This document shows, piece by piece, positions 53,103 to 62,365 of a stretch of 64,000 nt of DNA (positions are counted from its first letter, which is position 1; each line of letters begins with the position of its first letter). Source of the stretch: Achromobacter spanius (GTDB taxonomy: Bacteria > Pseudomonadota > Gammaproteobacteria > Burkholderiales > Burkholderiaceae_B); contig NZ_CP034689.1 of NCBI RefSeq assembly GCF_003994415.1, positions 5,208,001 to 5,272,000 of the forward strand, read 5' to 3'. The notes beneath the pieces are model-generated. The model was not told the DNA's origin. It searched no databases and saw only the letters and a program-made list of their open reading frames with translations. The translations under genes and the position numbers were made by a program.

Positions 53103-53898
53103 CGATTCCCTTATTGGCGTATACGACTCGGGCGTGGGCGGCCTGAGCGTGCTGCGCGCCATCCGCGAGGCGCTGTCCCAGGAACAACTGCTGTATGTGG
53201 CCGATACGGCGCATGTGCCGTATGGCGAAAAGACGCAGGCCTTCGTTCTGCAGCGTGCCTACGCCTTGGCGGATTATTTCGTCTCGCGCCAGGCCAAGGC
53301 CATGGTCGTTGCCTGCAACACGGCGACCGCCGCCGCCATCGCGCCGCTGCGCCAGCGCCATCCCGACCTGATCATCATCGGCGTGGAACCGGCAATCAAA
53401 CCCGCCGCGCACCTGACGCACAGCGGCGTGGTGGGCGTGTTCGCCACCACCGGCACCTTGGCCAGTCCCAAGTTCGCCACCTTGGTCCAACGCGAAGCGC
53501 CCGAAGTACGCATCTTGCTGCACCCTTGCCCGGAATGGGTGCGGCTGGTGGAGCAAGGCAAGTTGTCCGGCCCTGACGTCGACGCCGCGGTGCGCGGGCC
53601 GGTGGCCGCCCTGCGCACCGCGGGCGCCGACGTGCTGGTGCTGGGCTGCACCCATTTCCCATTTTTACGCGATGCGATCCAGGCGGCGGCAGGACCCGAT
53701 GTGCCCCTGCTGGAAACGGGCGCCCCGGTGGCGCGCTGGCTCAAGCATCAACTCCACCAGCATGGCCTGCTGCGCACCGACGGTGTGGGCGCGCTGCGCC
53801 TGGAAACCACCGGCGATGCGCCCACCCTGGCGGCGCTGGCCAGCCAGCTGCTGGCGCCGGGCCTGGACGTTGGGGAAACGCCCGAACGCTGGCGCTAG
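53095..53898 (+). CDS. murI: Glutamate racemase
   Basis: 267 residues. Makes D-glutamate for peptidoglycan. The two catalytic cysteines are in VVACNTATAA and VLGCTHFPFL; GVYDSGVGGLSVLRAI is the N-terminal signature. Its start lies inside the LysR gene. Confidence 0.96.
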   Translation: MPSDSLIGVYDSGVGGLSVLRAIREALSQEQLLYVADTAHVPYGEKTQAFVLQRAYALADYFVSRQAKAMVVACNTATAAAIAPLRQRHPDLIIIGVEPAIKPAAHLTHSGVVGVFATTGTLASPKFATLVQREAPEVRILLHPCPEWVRLVEQGKLSGPDVDAAVRGPVAALRTAGADVLVLGCTHFPFLRDAIQAAAGPDVPLLETGAPVARWLKHQLHQHGLLRTDGVGALRLETTGDAPTLAALASQLLAPGLDVGETPERWR

Positions 53899-54035
53899 GC
53901 GCAACATTGTGGATGGGGCTTGATCAAGCGCAGCTTTCGATCGGCAAACCGGGCAAAACGGGCTGATCAGTCGAAAACAATTCGAATACAGTAGAGCGAC
54001 CGCCTACCCAGGCTCGCATAACAAGGAGACGCGCA

Positions 54036-54461
54036 ATGAAACGCATCCTGATCCCCGTTGATGGCTCGCAACCCTCGCTGCATGCCGTGCAGGCCCTACT
54101 GGCCGCGCGCGCGTATGACCCGGTCGAACGGGTGGCGCTGCTGACGGTGCAGATTCCGCTGCAGTCCGGCAAGATCGGGCGTGGCCTGTCGCAGGCCGAC
54201 ATCGACGCCTACTACCAGGACGAAGGCGCCGCCGCGCTGCAAGCCGCCAGCGAACTGCTGTCCAAATCCGGCGTGCCGTTCGATGTGCGCGTGGAAATCG
54301 GGGAAGCCGCCGAAACCATCGTCCGCGTGGCCAGTGAATCCAACGCCGATGAAATCTACATGGGGTCGCGCGGGCTGGGCTCGGTGTCGTCGCTGTTCAT
54401 GGGGTCCATCGCCACCCGCGTCCTGCACCTGACGGACCTGCCCGTCACGCTGGTCAAGTAA
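54036..54461 (+). CDS. Universal stress protein (UspA family)
   Basis: 141 residues, one Usp domain: RILIPVDGSQPSLHAV at the start and the ATP-binding GSRGLGSVSSLFMGSIATRVL at the end. AAGGAG precedes the ATG by 8 nt. First of a tandem pair. Confidence 0.92.
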   Translation: MKRILIPVDGSQPSLHAVQALLAARAYDPVERVALLTVQIPLQSGKIGRGLSQADIDAYYQDEGAAALQAASELLSKSGVPFDVRVEIGEAAETIVRVASESNADEIYMGSRGLGSVSSLFMGSIATRVLHLTDLPVTLVK

Positions 54462-54478
54462 CGCATCCAGGAGCAACC

Positions 54479-54907
54479 ATGCTGAACATTCTTGTCCCCG
54501 TCGACGGCTCCGACAATGCCAACCGCGCCGTGCTGTATGCACGCCAACTGGCCCAGGGCACATCCGCCACGCGCATCCATCTGCTGAACATCCAGGCGCC
54601 CACGCACAGGCGCGCCGGCCTGTCGCGCTTGATCACGCAAGACATGATCGATGAGTTCTACCTTCGACAAGGCCAGGAGGCCACGCGGGAAGCCCGCGAA
54701 CTGCTGGACGTGACCGGCACTGACTACATCACCCACACGGCATTCGGCCACCCCGCCACCGAAATCGCCGGCTACGCGCGCGACCACGGCTGCGCCCGCA
54801 TCGTGATGGGCACGCGCGGCAACGGCACGCTGGCCAACATCCTGATCGGCTCGGTCGCCAATCAGGTGCTGCAATTGACGGATGTGCCGGTGACCTTGGT
54901 GAAGTAA
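54479..54907 (+). CDS. Universal stress protein (UspA family), second copy
   Basis: 142 residues, 17 bp after the first Usp gene. ILVPVDGSDNANRAV and GTRGNGTLANILIGSVANQVL (ATP-binding G-2x-G-9x-G-S). Diverged from its neighbour, so an old duplication. The two may form a heterodimer. Confidence 0.92.
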   Translation: MLNILVPVDGSDNANRAVLYARQLAQGTSATRIHLLNIQAPTHRRAGLSRLITQDMIDEFYLRQGQEATREARELLDVTGTDYITHTAFGHPATEIAGYARDHGCARIVMGTRGNGTLANILIGSVANQVLQLTDVPVTLVK

Positions 54908-54911
54908 ACGC

Positions 54912-56303
54912 TCAGGCCGTGGGCAGCCGCAGGGTGACGCGCAGCCCGCCCAGCGGCGAACGCCCGGCGTGCACCTCGCCGCCATAGGTGCCGGCAAGGT
55001 CTCGCACGATGTCCAGGCCCAGGCCGGAACCCGGCAGTTGCTCGTCCATGCGCACGCCGCGCAGAAAAATCCGTTCGCGCGCATGGTCGTCGATGCCCGG
55101 GCCGTCGTCGTCGATGTGCATCAGCAAGTGCCCCGCGTTGGGCATTTCGCCCGTGATCCGCACGTGGCTGCGCGCCCATTTGCAGGCGTTGTCCAGCACA
55201 TTGCCCAGCATTTCCTGCAGGTCTTGCGGGTCGCCCCGAAACACCAGCGCGTCGGACACGCCCTGCATCTCGATGTGCAGGCCACGTTCGGCATACAGGC
55301 GCTGCATGACGCGCACCAGCCCTTGCGCCGCCTCGCGCAGCGGCGCGCGCCCATCCGCCGCGCCCGATGAGGCGGCGGCGCGGGCGCGCGCCAGATGGTG
55401 GTCGATCTGGCGGTTTGCCATGGCAACCTGCTCGTTCACCAGCGATGCCGGCACGCTGGCCTGGCGCGACGCGGCGTTGGACAGAATGGTCAGCGGTGTC
55501 TTGACCGCGTGCGCCAAATTACCCGCCTGCGTGCGTGCGCGCTGCACGATCTCGGCGTTCATCGCCAGCACCTTGTTGAAGTCGTCCACCAGCGGCTGGA
55601 TTTCGCTGGGGTAGCGGCCGTCGATGCGGCTGCTGCCGGCGTTCTGCCTGGCCAACTGTTGCCGCAAGCGCGCCAAGGGCCGCAGCCCCACCACCACCTG
55701 AACCACCGCCGCCGCCGTCAACCCCGCAGCCAGCGCGCCCAGCGCCATGGCCAGCATGCCATTGAAGCGGCCGATGGGTTCGGCCAGCACGCGGCGGTCG
55801 GCGGCCACCACCAGGCGCAGCGGCGCGGCGTCTTCCTCGGCGGGTTTCAAGGTGCGTGACAACGCCGTCAGCTCGCGTCCGGCCGGGCCTGTCGTGTCGT
55901 AGGTTTGATCGCCGGATTCGGTGGCATGCTGCGCCGACGGCGCGGGCGCGGCCAGGGTCTGATCCCACAAAGAACGCGAGCGCGCCACGCCGATGGCGGC
56001 CGGACGCGCGCCATCGGCCAGCCTGTCCACCTGCCAATACAGGCCCGACAAGGGCTGCTCCAGTCTAGGGTCGCTAAGCGGCGGGGACACCACGGGGCGC
56101 CCATCCGCGCCCACGTTCACGGCGGCGGTCAGCTGATTCAAATGCAGGGCAAGTTCGGCCTGGAACTGCTGCGTGACGTGCTGGCGGAACAGGCTGGCCA
56201 AGCCCCAGCCGGCCAAGGCCACCGACCCCACGATCCAGGCCAGGGTGCCGGCCAGCAGCCGCAAGCGCAGCGAGCCCAGCATGCCGGCGCGCGCCGGCTT
56301 CAT
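54912..56303 (-). CDS. Sensor histidine kinase (PhoQ-like)
   Basis: 463 residues from ATG 56303. Two membrane helices (about 13-35 and 185-210) bracket a periplasmic sensor domain of about 150 residues. The H-box is AHAVKTPLTIL (His at about 271), in the PhoQ/QseC style, followed by the N-box NVLDNACKWA and the G-boxes DDGPGID and GSGLGLDIV. Overlaps its response regulator by 4 bp. Signal unknown; PepSY partners nearby suggest envelope or metal stress. Confidence 0.92.
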   Translation of the reverse strand: MKPARAGMLGSLRLRLLAGTLAWIVGSVALAGWGLASLFRQHVTQQFQAELALHLNQLTAAVNVGADGRPVVSPPLSDPRLEQPLSGLYWQVDRLADGARPAAIGVARSRSLWDQTLAAPAPSAQHATESGDQTYDTTGPAGRELTALSRTLKPAEEDAAPLRLVVAADRRVLAEPIGRFNGMLAMALGALAAGLTAAAVVQVVVGLRPLARLRQQLARQNAGSSRIDGRYPSEIQPLVDDFNKVLAMNAEIVQRARTQAGNLAHAVKTPLTILSNAASRQASVPASLVNEQVAMANRQIDHHLARARAAASSGAADGRAPLREAAQGLVRVMQRLYAERGLHIEMQGVSDALVFRGDPQDLQEMLGNVLDNACKWARSHVRITGEMPNAGHLLMHIDDDGPGIDDHARERIFLRGVRMDEQLPGSGLGLDIVRDLAGTYGGEVHAGRSPLGGLRVTLRLPTA

Positions 56304-56962
56304 CCGCGCGCCGCCAGCCGGTAACCCAGCCCGCGCACGGTTTCGATGGTGTCGGGCGGTAGCTTCTTGCGCAGCCGGCCGATGAAGACCTCGATGGTGT
56401 TGGAGTCGCGGTCGAAGTCCTGGGCGTAGATATGGTCGATCAATTCGGTGCGCGACACGACCTCGCCCGCGCGTTGCATCAACACGGACAACACCTTGAA
56501 TTCGTGGCTGGTCAAGGACAGCGCCTGGCCGTCGACCGTGGCCTTGGCCTGGCGCGTATCCAGCATCAGCGGGCCGCAACGCCATTGCGCGCTGGCATGC
56601 GCGGTACTGCGGCGCAGCAGCGCACGCACGCGCGCCAACAGCTCTTCCATGTGAAACGGCTTGGTCAGATAGTCGTCCGCGCCGGCGTCGATGCCCGCCA
56701 CCTTTTCATGCCAGTTGTCGCGCGCCGTCAGGATCAGCACCGGCATGTTGCGCTGCGCGGCGCGCCACTGCTTCAGCACGGTCAGGCCGTCTATGACGGG
56801 CAGGCCCAGGTCCAGCACCACGGCGTCGAACGCTTCGACGTCGCCCAGGAATCGCGCGGATTCACCATCGCTGGCCTTGTCCACCGTGTACCCCGCCGCG
56901 TGCAGGGCATCGGCCAATTGGGCGGCCAGCGTGGGCTCGTCTTCCACCACCAGGATGCGCAT
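56300..56962 (-). CDS. OmpR/PhoP-family response regulator
   Basis: 220 residues. Receiver with acidic pocket EDE, phosphoacceptor D51 and K101 (TKPF), then a winged-helix DNA-binding domain (about 125-218; LTSHEFKVLSVLMQ, RDSNTIEVFIGRLRKKL). Its start abuts the stop of the PepSY gene (1-bp overlap), so pepSY-regulator-kinase is one operon. Confidence 0.94.
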   Translation of the reverse strand: MRILVVEDEPTLAAQLADALHAAGYTVDKASDGESARFLGDVEAFDAVVLDLGLPVIDGLTVLKQWRAAQRNMPVLILTARDNWHEKVAGIDAGADDYLTKPFHMEELLARVRALLRRSTAHASAQWRCGPLMLDTRQAKATVDGQALSLTSHEFKVLSVLMQRAGEVVSRTELIDHIYAQDFDRDSNTIEVFIGRLRKKLPPDTIETVRGLGYRLAARG

Positions 56963-57324
56963 CAGTCCTTGCCCTTGAATTTGATGTCGCGCCCCTTCAC
57001 GGCCAGCAAGGCGCCGTCGCGCGCGTCGATCTTCAGTTTCAGGATGCCGCCGCCGCTTTGCAACACGCGGATCTCGTAGATGAATTCGTCATCGTCCTCT
57101 TCGAATTCCACCTTGACCACCTGCCCGGGGAAATCACGTTCAACGATATCCAGCACCGCGCCCAGCGGCAGCACCTTGCCGGCTTCCAGCGCCTGGCGCG
57201 CGCGTTCGTGGTCGTTGTCGTCGGCCAGACCGCTGACCGGCCCCGACATCAACGCCACGGCCAGCACGCAGCCCGACAGCAGGATGCCGCCGCGTTTACG
57301 CCGGAAGAATGGAGCTTGCCGCAA
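56962..57324 (-). CDS. PepSY-domain periplasmic protein
   Basis: 120 residues with a signal peptide (about 12-34, cleavage near GLA). A single PepSY domain (about 50-115: LPLGAVLDIVERDFPGQVVKVEFEED ... YEIRVLQSGGGILKLKIDARDG). First gene of the two-component operon. PepSY proteins are thought to inhibit peptidases or bind metals; here it may feed the sensor. Confidence 0.85.
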   Translation of the reverse strand: MRQAPFFRRKRGGILLSGCVLAVALMSGPVSGLADDNDHERARQALEAGKVLPLGAVLDIVERDFPGQVVKVEFEEDDDEFIYEIRVLQSGGGILKLKIDARDGALLAVKGRDIKFKGKD

Positions 57325-57378
57325 TGCAGGACCTTTGAAACGTGTAGGGGATCGACCGCCATTTATACCGCGTCGGCG

Positions 57379-57418
57379 ATGAACCGCACATGAACAAGGG
57401 CTTCAGAAAAGGTTCATG
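57379..57418. promoter_or_regulatory. OmpR-type direct repeat with inverted third half-site
   Basis: ATGAAC-CGCAC-ATGAAC (57379-57395): two identical hexamers 11 bp apart, the spacing bound by OmpR/PhoP regulators. A reverse copy GTTCAT(G) at 57412-57418 forms a CATGAAC/GTTCATG inverted repeat with 16 bp between. It lies between the divergent PepSY genes. Confidence 0.55.
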
Positions 57419-57516
57419 CGGCGAACCCAATAATGGCCACAGGGTCAACGAAACGGCCTGATTTTTTCCACCCTTTTTTCTCATACCCTTTCCCTTACTG
57501 CTAGGAGCTACCCACC

Positions 57517-57831
57517 ATGACGCGCATTCAGAAAACCTTGGCCGCATTGGCAATTGGCGCTTCCGCCCTGGTCGCCGGCACGGCCGTGCAGGCGCAGACC
57601 GCCACGCCGGCGCCCGCCGCGCCCGCCGCCACCACCCCCGCCGCACCGATGCTGACCATCCGCCAGGTCTACGACAAGATGGAAGCCGCGGGCTACCGCA
57701 ACATCTCCGAGATCGAGCGTTCGCGCAAACACGGCTACGAGGTCAAGGCCTACGACCCTCAAGGCCAGCGCGTGGAGCTTTACGTCGACCCGCAGTCTGG
57801 CGCCGTCACGCGCAGCCGCTTCGACGACTGA
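57517..57831 (+). CDS. PepSY-domain exported protein
   Basis: 104 residues; signal peptide (cleavage after VQA at about residue 26), an Ala/Pro-rich spacer and one PepSY domain (about 45-102: MLTIRQVYDKMEAAGYRNISEIERSRKHGYEVKAYD). AGGAG 8 nt before the ATG. Divergent from the other PepSY gene, probably a second target of the regulator. Confidence 0.85.
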   Translation: MTRIQKTLAALAIGASALVAGTAVQAQTATPAPAAPAATTPAAPMLTIRQVYDKMEAAGYRNISEIERSRKHGYEVKAYDPQGQRVELYVDPQSGAVTRSRFDD

Positions 57832-57901
57832 TCTTGCCAGGCCGGGGCCGGCCCGCGCGGGTGAGTATGATGGGGCAGTCCAACCGCCTTGGAGTCGCCT
57901 C

Positions 57902-59233
57902 ATGCCCCCCTTGCGAATCGCGCGTGCCCTGGCGGCCGGCGTGGCGCTTGCCACGCTTGGCGCCCTTGCCGCCTGCGGCGAAATGGCCACCTTGCCCGTC
58001 GAAGCGGGCATGGGCCCCAAGCCTACCCTGCCCGCCCCCAACACCACCCTGATCCCCACCGTCAACACCGCGCGCGCCGTCGGCTGGGCCGATGGCGCAC
58101 AGCCCGTGGCCGCCACCGGCCTGGCCGTGAACGCCTACGCCAGCGGCCTGGACCATCCGCGCTGGCTCTATGTGCTGCCCAACGGCGACGTGCTGGTCGC
58201 CGAAACCAACGCCCCGCCCAAGCCCGAAGGCGCGGGCGGCGGCTTGAAGGCTTGGGCCGCGGGCATCGTCATGAAACGCGCGGGCGCCAAGACGCCCAGC
58301 GCCAACCGCATCACCTTGTTGCGCGACGCCAACCACGACGGCGTGGCCGAAACGCGCAGCGTCTTGCTGCAAGACCTGAATTCGCCCTTCGGCATGGCCT
58401 TGATCGGCAATCAGCTGTATGTGGCCAACGCCGACGCCGTGCTGCGCTTTCCGTACGAAACGGGCCAGACGCGAATCACGGCCCCGGGCGTGCGCGTCAC
58501 CGAACTGCCTGCCGGCATCAACCACCATTGGACCAAGAACCTGATCGCCAACGCCGACGGCAGCAAGCTGTACGTGTCGGTGGGTTCCAACAGCAATGTG
58601 GGCGAAAACGGCATGGACATCGAAGCAGGCCGCGCCGCCATCTGGGAAATCGACGTGGCCAGCGGCAACAAGCGGCTTTATGCCACGGGCCTGCGCAACC
58701 CCGTCGGCATGGCCTGGGCGCCAGACGGCAAGACCTTGTGGACGGCGGTCAATGAACGCGACGAGCTGGGCAGCGACCTGGTGCCCGACTACATGACGTC
58801 GGTGAAAGACGGCGGTTTTTACGGCTGGCCCTACAGCTATTTCGGGCAACACGTGGACACCCGCGTCACGCCGCCACGCCCGGACCTGGTTGCGCGCGCC
58901 CTTGTGCCCGACTATGCGCTGGGTCCGCACACGGCGTCCCTGGGGCTGGCCTGGTCGGGCAAGACCCGCCTGCCGGCGCCGTTTACCAACGGCATGTTCG
59001 TAGGCCAGCACGGATCATGGAACCGCGACCCGCGCAGTGGCTACAAGGTTATTTTCGTGCCGTTTTCCGAAGGCGCGCCCAGCGGCCCGGCACGCGACGT
59101 GTTGACGGGGTTTCTGAACGAACAAGGGCAGGCGCAGGGGCGGCCGGTGGGCGTGGCCATCGACAGCCAGGGTGATCTGCTGACGGCGGACGACGTGGGC
59201 AATGTAATCTGGCGCGTCAGCCCGCAGCCGTGA
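57902..59233 (+). CDS. PQQ-type sugar (sorbosone) dehydrogenase family lipoprotein
   Basis: 443 residues. A type-II signal ends in LGALAAC (Cys at about 25), so the protein is lipid-anchored. The six-bladed beta-propeller of the glucose/sorbosone dehydrogenase family is visible: SPFGMALIGNQLYVAN, GINHHWTKNLIANADGSKLYVSVGSNSN, GLRNPVGMAWAPDGKTLWTAVNERDELG, GQHGSWNR. PQQ is the known cofactor of the family; no pqq genes are in the window. Confidence 0.88.
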   Translation: MPPLRIARALAAGVALATLGALAACGEMATLPVEAGMGPKPTLPAPNTTLIPTVNTARAVGWADGAQPVAATGLAVNAYASGLDHPRWLYVLPNGDVLVAETNAPPKPEGAGGGLKAWAAGIVMKRAGAKTPSANRITLLRDANHDGVAETRSVLLQDLNSPFGMALIGNQLYVANADAVLRFPYETGQTRITAPGVRVTELPAGINHHWTKNLIANADGSKLYVSVGSNSNVGENGMDIEAGRAAIWEIDVASGNKRLYATGLRNPVGMAWAPDGKTLWTAVNERDELGSDLVPDYMTSVKDGGFYGWPYSYFGQHVDTRVTPPRPDLVARALVPDYALGPHTASLGLAWSGKTRLPAPFTNGMFVGQHGSWNRDPRSGYKVIFVPFSEGAPSGPARDVLTGFLNEQGQAQGRPVGVAIDSQGDLLTADDVGNVIWRVSPQP

Positions 59234-59295
59234 TGCGGGCCTGCCATGCCAGCCGGGTCATGCAGGCTATCAGCAGCCTGCTTATTCGCGCCGGC

Positions 59296-59309
59296 TTGCG
59301 TTGTATCAA
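59296..59309. promoter_or_regulatory. FNR/Anr-like box upstream of azurin
   Basis: TTGCG-TTGT-ATCAA: the right half-site matches the TTGAT-N4-ATCAA consensus perfectly, the left at three of five bases. It lies 120 bp before the azurin start. Azurin is under Anr/FNR control in Pseudomonas, which makes the site credible. Confidence 0.4.
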
Positions 59310-59429
59310 ATGCGCCCTTGCGGGCCTTGGCATTCTGACTGGCAGCGGGGTGAGAATGTCGTGAAACCGGTTCCATGCGCATGGCACGGGCCGGACATCC
59401 GCTTTTTGCGAAACGTTGGAGGCATGAAT

Positions 59430-59882
59430 ATGTTGTTCAAGAAATTGTGCGTGGCAGCCGTCCTGGCTGCCGCGTCGGCCCCGGTCCTGGCCGCCGAATG
59501 CTCGGTGGATATCGCCGGCAACGACCAGATGCAGTTCGACAAGAAGGAAATCACGGTCAGCAAAAGCTGCAAGCAGTTCACCGTGAACCTGACGCATCCG
59601 GGCAAGCTGGCCAAGAACGTCATGGGCCACAACTGGGTGCTGACCACCACGGCCGACATGCAAGGCGCCGTGAACGACGGCATGGCCGCCGGGCTGGACA
59701 AGGACTACGTGAAGCCGGGTGACGCCCGCGTCATCGCGCACACCAAGGTCATTGGCGGCGGTGAAAAAGATTCCGTCACCTTCGACGTCAGCAAGCTTGC
59801 CGCCGGCACCGCCTACACCTATTTTTGCTCTTTCCCCGGCCACTTCGCGCTGATGAAGGGTAGCTTGAAGCTGGTCGACTGA
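59430..59882 (+). CDS. azu: Azurin
   Basis: 150 residues from ATG 59430, 7 nt after GGAGG; the ATG at 59424 is too close to that site. The signal peptide of 21 residues leaves a 129-residue mature blue copper protein starting AECSVDI. Copper ligands in mature numbering: G45, H46 (GHNW), C112, H117 and M121 (YFCSFPGHFALMKG); the disulfide C3-C26 is present. A periplasmic electron carrier, usually linked to nitrite reduction or stress. Confidence 0.96.
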   Translation: MLFKKLCVAAVLAAASAPVLAAECSVDIAGNDQMQFDKKEITVSKSCKQFTVNLTHPGKLAKNVMGHNWVLTTTADMQGAVNDGMAAGLDKDYVKPGDARVIAHTKVIGGGEKDSVTFDVSKLAAGTAYTYFCSFPGHFALMKGSLKLVD

Positions 59883-59885
59883 GCT

Positions 59886-59923
59886 GGCGCGCGGCTAGCA
59901 GGCGCGCGGCTAGCTGGCGCGCA
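59886..59923. repeat. 15-bp direct repeat after azurin
   Basis: GGCGCGCGGCTAGCA, GGCGCGCGGCTAGCT, then GGCGCGCA: two and a half copies. Noncoding, GC-rich, with the palindrome GCTAGC in each unit. Confidence 0.85.
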
Positions 59924-60045
59924 GGCGCTGCATCGCACGGGCTCCGCCCCTCGGAAAATCCGGGGCGCGGGGCCCGTTTCCATGAAGGGGATCCCCCTAC
60001 AATGGCTGCTCTTCGTACGCTTCGTACACCCCGACAGGAGCAGGC

Positions 60046-60750
60046 ATGAGTACCGAAAAAGTAGCGATCGTGACGGCGGGCGGTAGTGGCATGGGCGCGG
60101 CCGCCGCGCGCAAACTGGCGGCCGACGGTTACCGGGTCGCCATTTTGTCGTCGTCCGGCAAGGGCGAGGCCCTGGCGGGCGAACTGGGCGGCATCGGCGT
60201 CACCGGCTCGAACCGGTCCACCGACGACCTGGCCCGGCTGCTTGAAACCACCTTGGAAAAATGGGGCCGCGTGGATGCCGTGGTCAATAGCGCCGGCCAC
60301 GGTCCCAAGGGCCCGCTGCTGTCCATCAGCGACGACGACTGGCACCTGGGCATGGAGTTCTACCTGCTGAACGTGGTGCGTATCACCCGCCTGGTCGCGC
60401 CGGTCATGAAGCAGCAGAAGTCGGGCGCCATCGTCAATATCTCCACCTATGCCACCTTCGAACCCGAAGCGCTGTTTCCCACGTCGGGCGTGTTCCGCGC
60501 CGGCCTGGCCGCCTTCACCAAGGTGTTTTCGGATGAATACGCCGAACACAATGTGCGGATGAACAACGTGCTGCCCGGCTTTATCGACAGCCTGCCCGAA
60601 AAAGAAGATCGCCGCACCCGCATCCCCATGGGCCGCTACGGCACCGCCGAAGAAGTGGCGGACCTGATCGCCTTCCTGGCCTCTGACGCGTCGTCCTACA
60701 TCACCGGCCAGAACATCCGTATCGACGGCGGCATCACGCGCTCGATCTGA
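60046..60750 (+). CDS. SDR-family oxidoreductase with atypical active site
   Basis: 234 residues, Rossmann fold with TAGGSGMG (about 10-17) for NAD(P) and NSAGHGP. The catalytic Ser region is IVNISTYATF, but where YxxxK is expected the sequence is SGVFRAGLAAFTK, so Tyr and Lys are Ser and Arg. It resembles the BKR-like SDR subgroup lacking the standard tetrad. Substrate and activity unknown. ACAGGAG precedes the ATG by 7 nt. Confidence 0.85.
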   Translation: MSTEKVAIVTAGGSGMGAAAARKLAADGYRVAILSSSGKGEALAGELGGIGVTGSNRSTDDLARLLETTLEKWGRVDAVVNSAGHGPKGPLLSISDDDWHLGMEFYLLNVVRITRLVAPVMKQQKSGAIVNISTYATFEPEALFPTSGVFRAGLAAFTKVFSDEYAEHNVRMNNVLPGFIDSLPEKEDRRTRIPMGRYGTAEEVADLIAFLASDASSYITGQNIRIDGGITRSI

Positions 60751-60850
60751 GCCTCATGCTTTGGGATTAATCCTCTCGTCCGTATGACGGTATTGAAGCG
60801 CGCGGCGCGGTTCAGTACCGTAGTCAATCGCATACGACGAGAGGCTTGCG

Positions 60851-62365
60851 ATGACAGTTACCCCCGGCCAGGCCTCGCGCTTTCTGGCGCAGGCCACGTT
60901 CGGGCCCACCCCCGCCCTGATCGACGCCGTGGTGCGCGACGGCTATGCCGACTGGCTTGACGCCCAGTTGGCGATGCCGCCGTCCCAGACGCATTTTGAT
61001 TGGCTGCTGCAACAGCGGAAAAACACCGAGGCGTTCAAGGGCAACGGCATCAACGCGCCGCTGGAGTCCACGCTGTGGCGCAAGTTCATCAGCGCGGAAG
61101 ATCAGGTGCGCACGCGCATGGCCTTCGCCCTGTCCGAGATTTTCGTGGTGGGGGTGCAGTCCATTACCGCATCGTGGCCGCTGTTTGGCGCGGCGGGCTT
61201 CATGGACCTGCTGGCCGAACACGCGCTGGGGAACTACCAAGCGCTGCTGACCGCCGTCACCAAAAACCTGTCGATGGGTTGCATGCTGACGTATCGCGGC
61301 AACCGCAAGGAAGACCCCAAGACCGGCCGTCACCCCGACGAGAACTACGCGCGCGAGGTCATGCAGTTGTTCAGCATTGGGCTATTGATGCTGGAGCCGG
61401 ACGGCACCGTGAAGCTGGTGAACGGCGCACCGGTGGAAACCTATAACAATGCGGACGTGCAGGGGCTGGCGCGTGTGTTTACCGGCTGGGACATCAACGG
61501 CCCGGAAACCAATGTGGAGTTTCACCGGCGGCCCATGGCGTTGAACAATGCCCTGCATTCGATGAGTGAAAAGCGGTTTCTGGGCGCGGTGATACCGGCG
61601 GGCACCGACGGGCATCTATCGCTGCAAAAGGCCATGGACGTGATTTGCGCGCATCCGAACGTGGGGCCTTTCATCGGCATGCAATTGATTCAGCGGCTGG
61701 TCACCAGCAACCCCAGCCCGGCCTATGTGCGACGCGTGTCGGCGGTGTTCGACGACGACGGCAGCGGCGCGCGCGGCAATCTGAAGGCAGTGCTGCGCGC
61801 CATCTTGCTGGACCCCGAAGCGCGTGCGCCTGATCTGAACGACCCCACCTGGGGCAAGGTGCGCGAACCCATCCTGCGCTTCTCGGGCTGGGCGCGCGCC
61901 TTTGGCGCCACGTCCACCAATGGGGCGTGGGCCATGCCGGACACCACCGACAACACCATCCGGCTGGCGCAAAGCCCCATGCGATCGGCAACGGTGTTCA
62001 ACTTTTTTCGCCCTCGCTACACGCCTCCGGTCACCGAGCTGGCCAAGCGCCATCTGGTCGCGCCCGAGCTGCAGATTACCGATGAGACAAGCATCGCGGG
62101 CTACTTGAATTTTCTGGCGATATACGCGGATCGCGGGTGGGAAGATTTGCAGACTTCCTATGCGCCAGAAATCGCCTTGGCGAAGGACCCGCAAGCGTTG
62201 GTGTCGCGCATCGTGCTGCTGTTGGCGGGAGACGCCTTCAGCGCGCGCACCGCCGAGTCCATCGCGGAAGCCGTCGCCACCCTACCCGCCAATCGGCCAC
62301 GCGACCGCGTGCGGGCGGCCATTCTGCTGGTGGCCGCCAGCCCTGAATACCTGGTGCAGAAATGA
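60851..62365 (+). CDS. DUF1800-family protein
   Basis: 504 residues. RFLAQATFGPTPALIDAV (about 10-27), FALSEIFVVGVQ, RGNRKEDPKTGRHPDENYAREVMQLFSIGL and QLIQRLVTSNPSPAYVRRV are DUF1800 signatures. No signal peptide is visible, unlike many members. Overlaps the DUF1501 gene by 4 bp; this pair is widely conserved but of unknown function, and the partner is Tat-exported. Confidence 0.88.
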   Translation: MTVTPGQASRFLAQATFGPTPALIDAVVRDGYADWLDAQLAMPPSQTHFDWLLQQRKNTEAFKGNGINAPLESTLWRKFISAEDQVRTRMAFALSEIFVVGVQSITASWPLFGAAGFMDLLAEHALGNYQALLTAVTKNLSMGCMLTYRGNRKEDPKTGRHPDENYAREVMQLFSIGLLMLEPDGTVKLVNGAPVETYNNADVQGLARVFTGWDINGPETNVEFHRRPMALNNALHSMSEKRFLGAVIPAGTDGHLSLQKAMDVICAHPNVGPFIGMQLIQRLVTSNPSPAYVRRVSAVFDDDGSGARGNLKAVLRAILLDPEARAPDLNDPTWGKVREPILRFSGWARAFGATSTNGAWAMPDTTDNTIRLAQSPMRSATVFNFFRPRYTPPVTELAKRHLVAPELQITDETSIAGYLNFLAIYADRGWEDLQTSYAPEIALAKDPQALVSRIVLLLAGDAFSARTAESIAEAVATLPANRPRDRVRAAILLVAASPEYLVQK

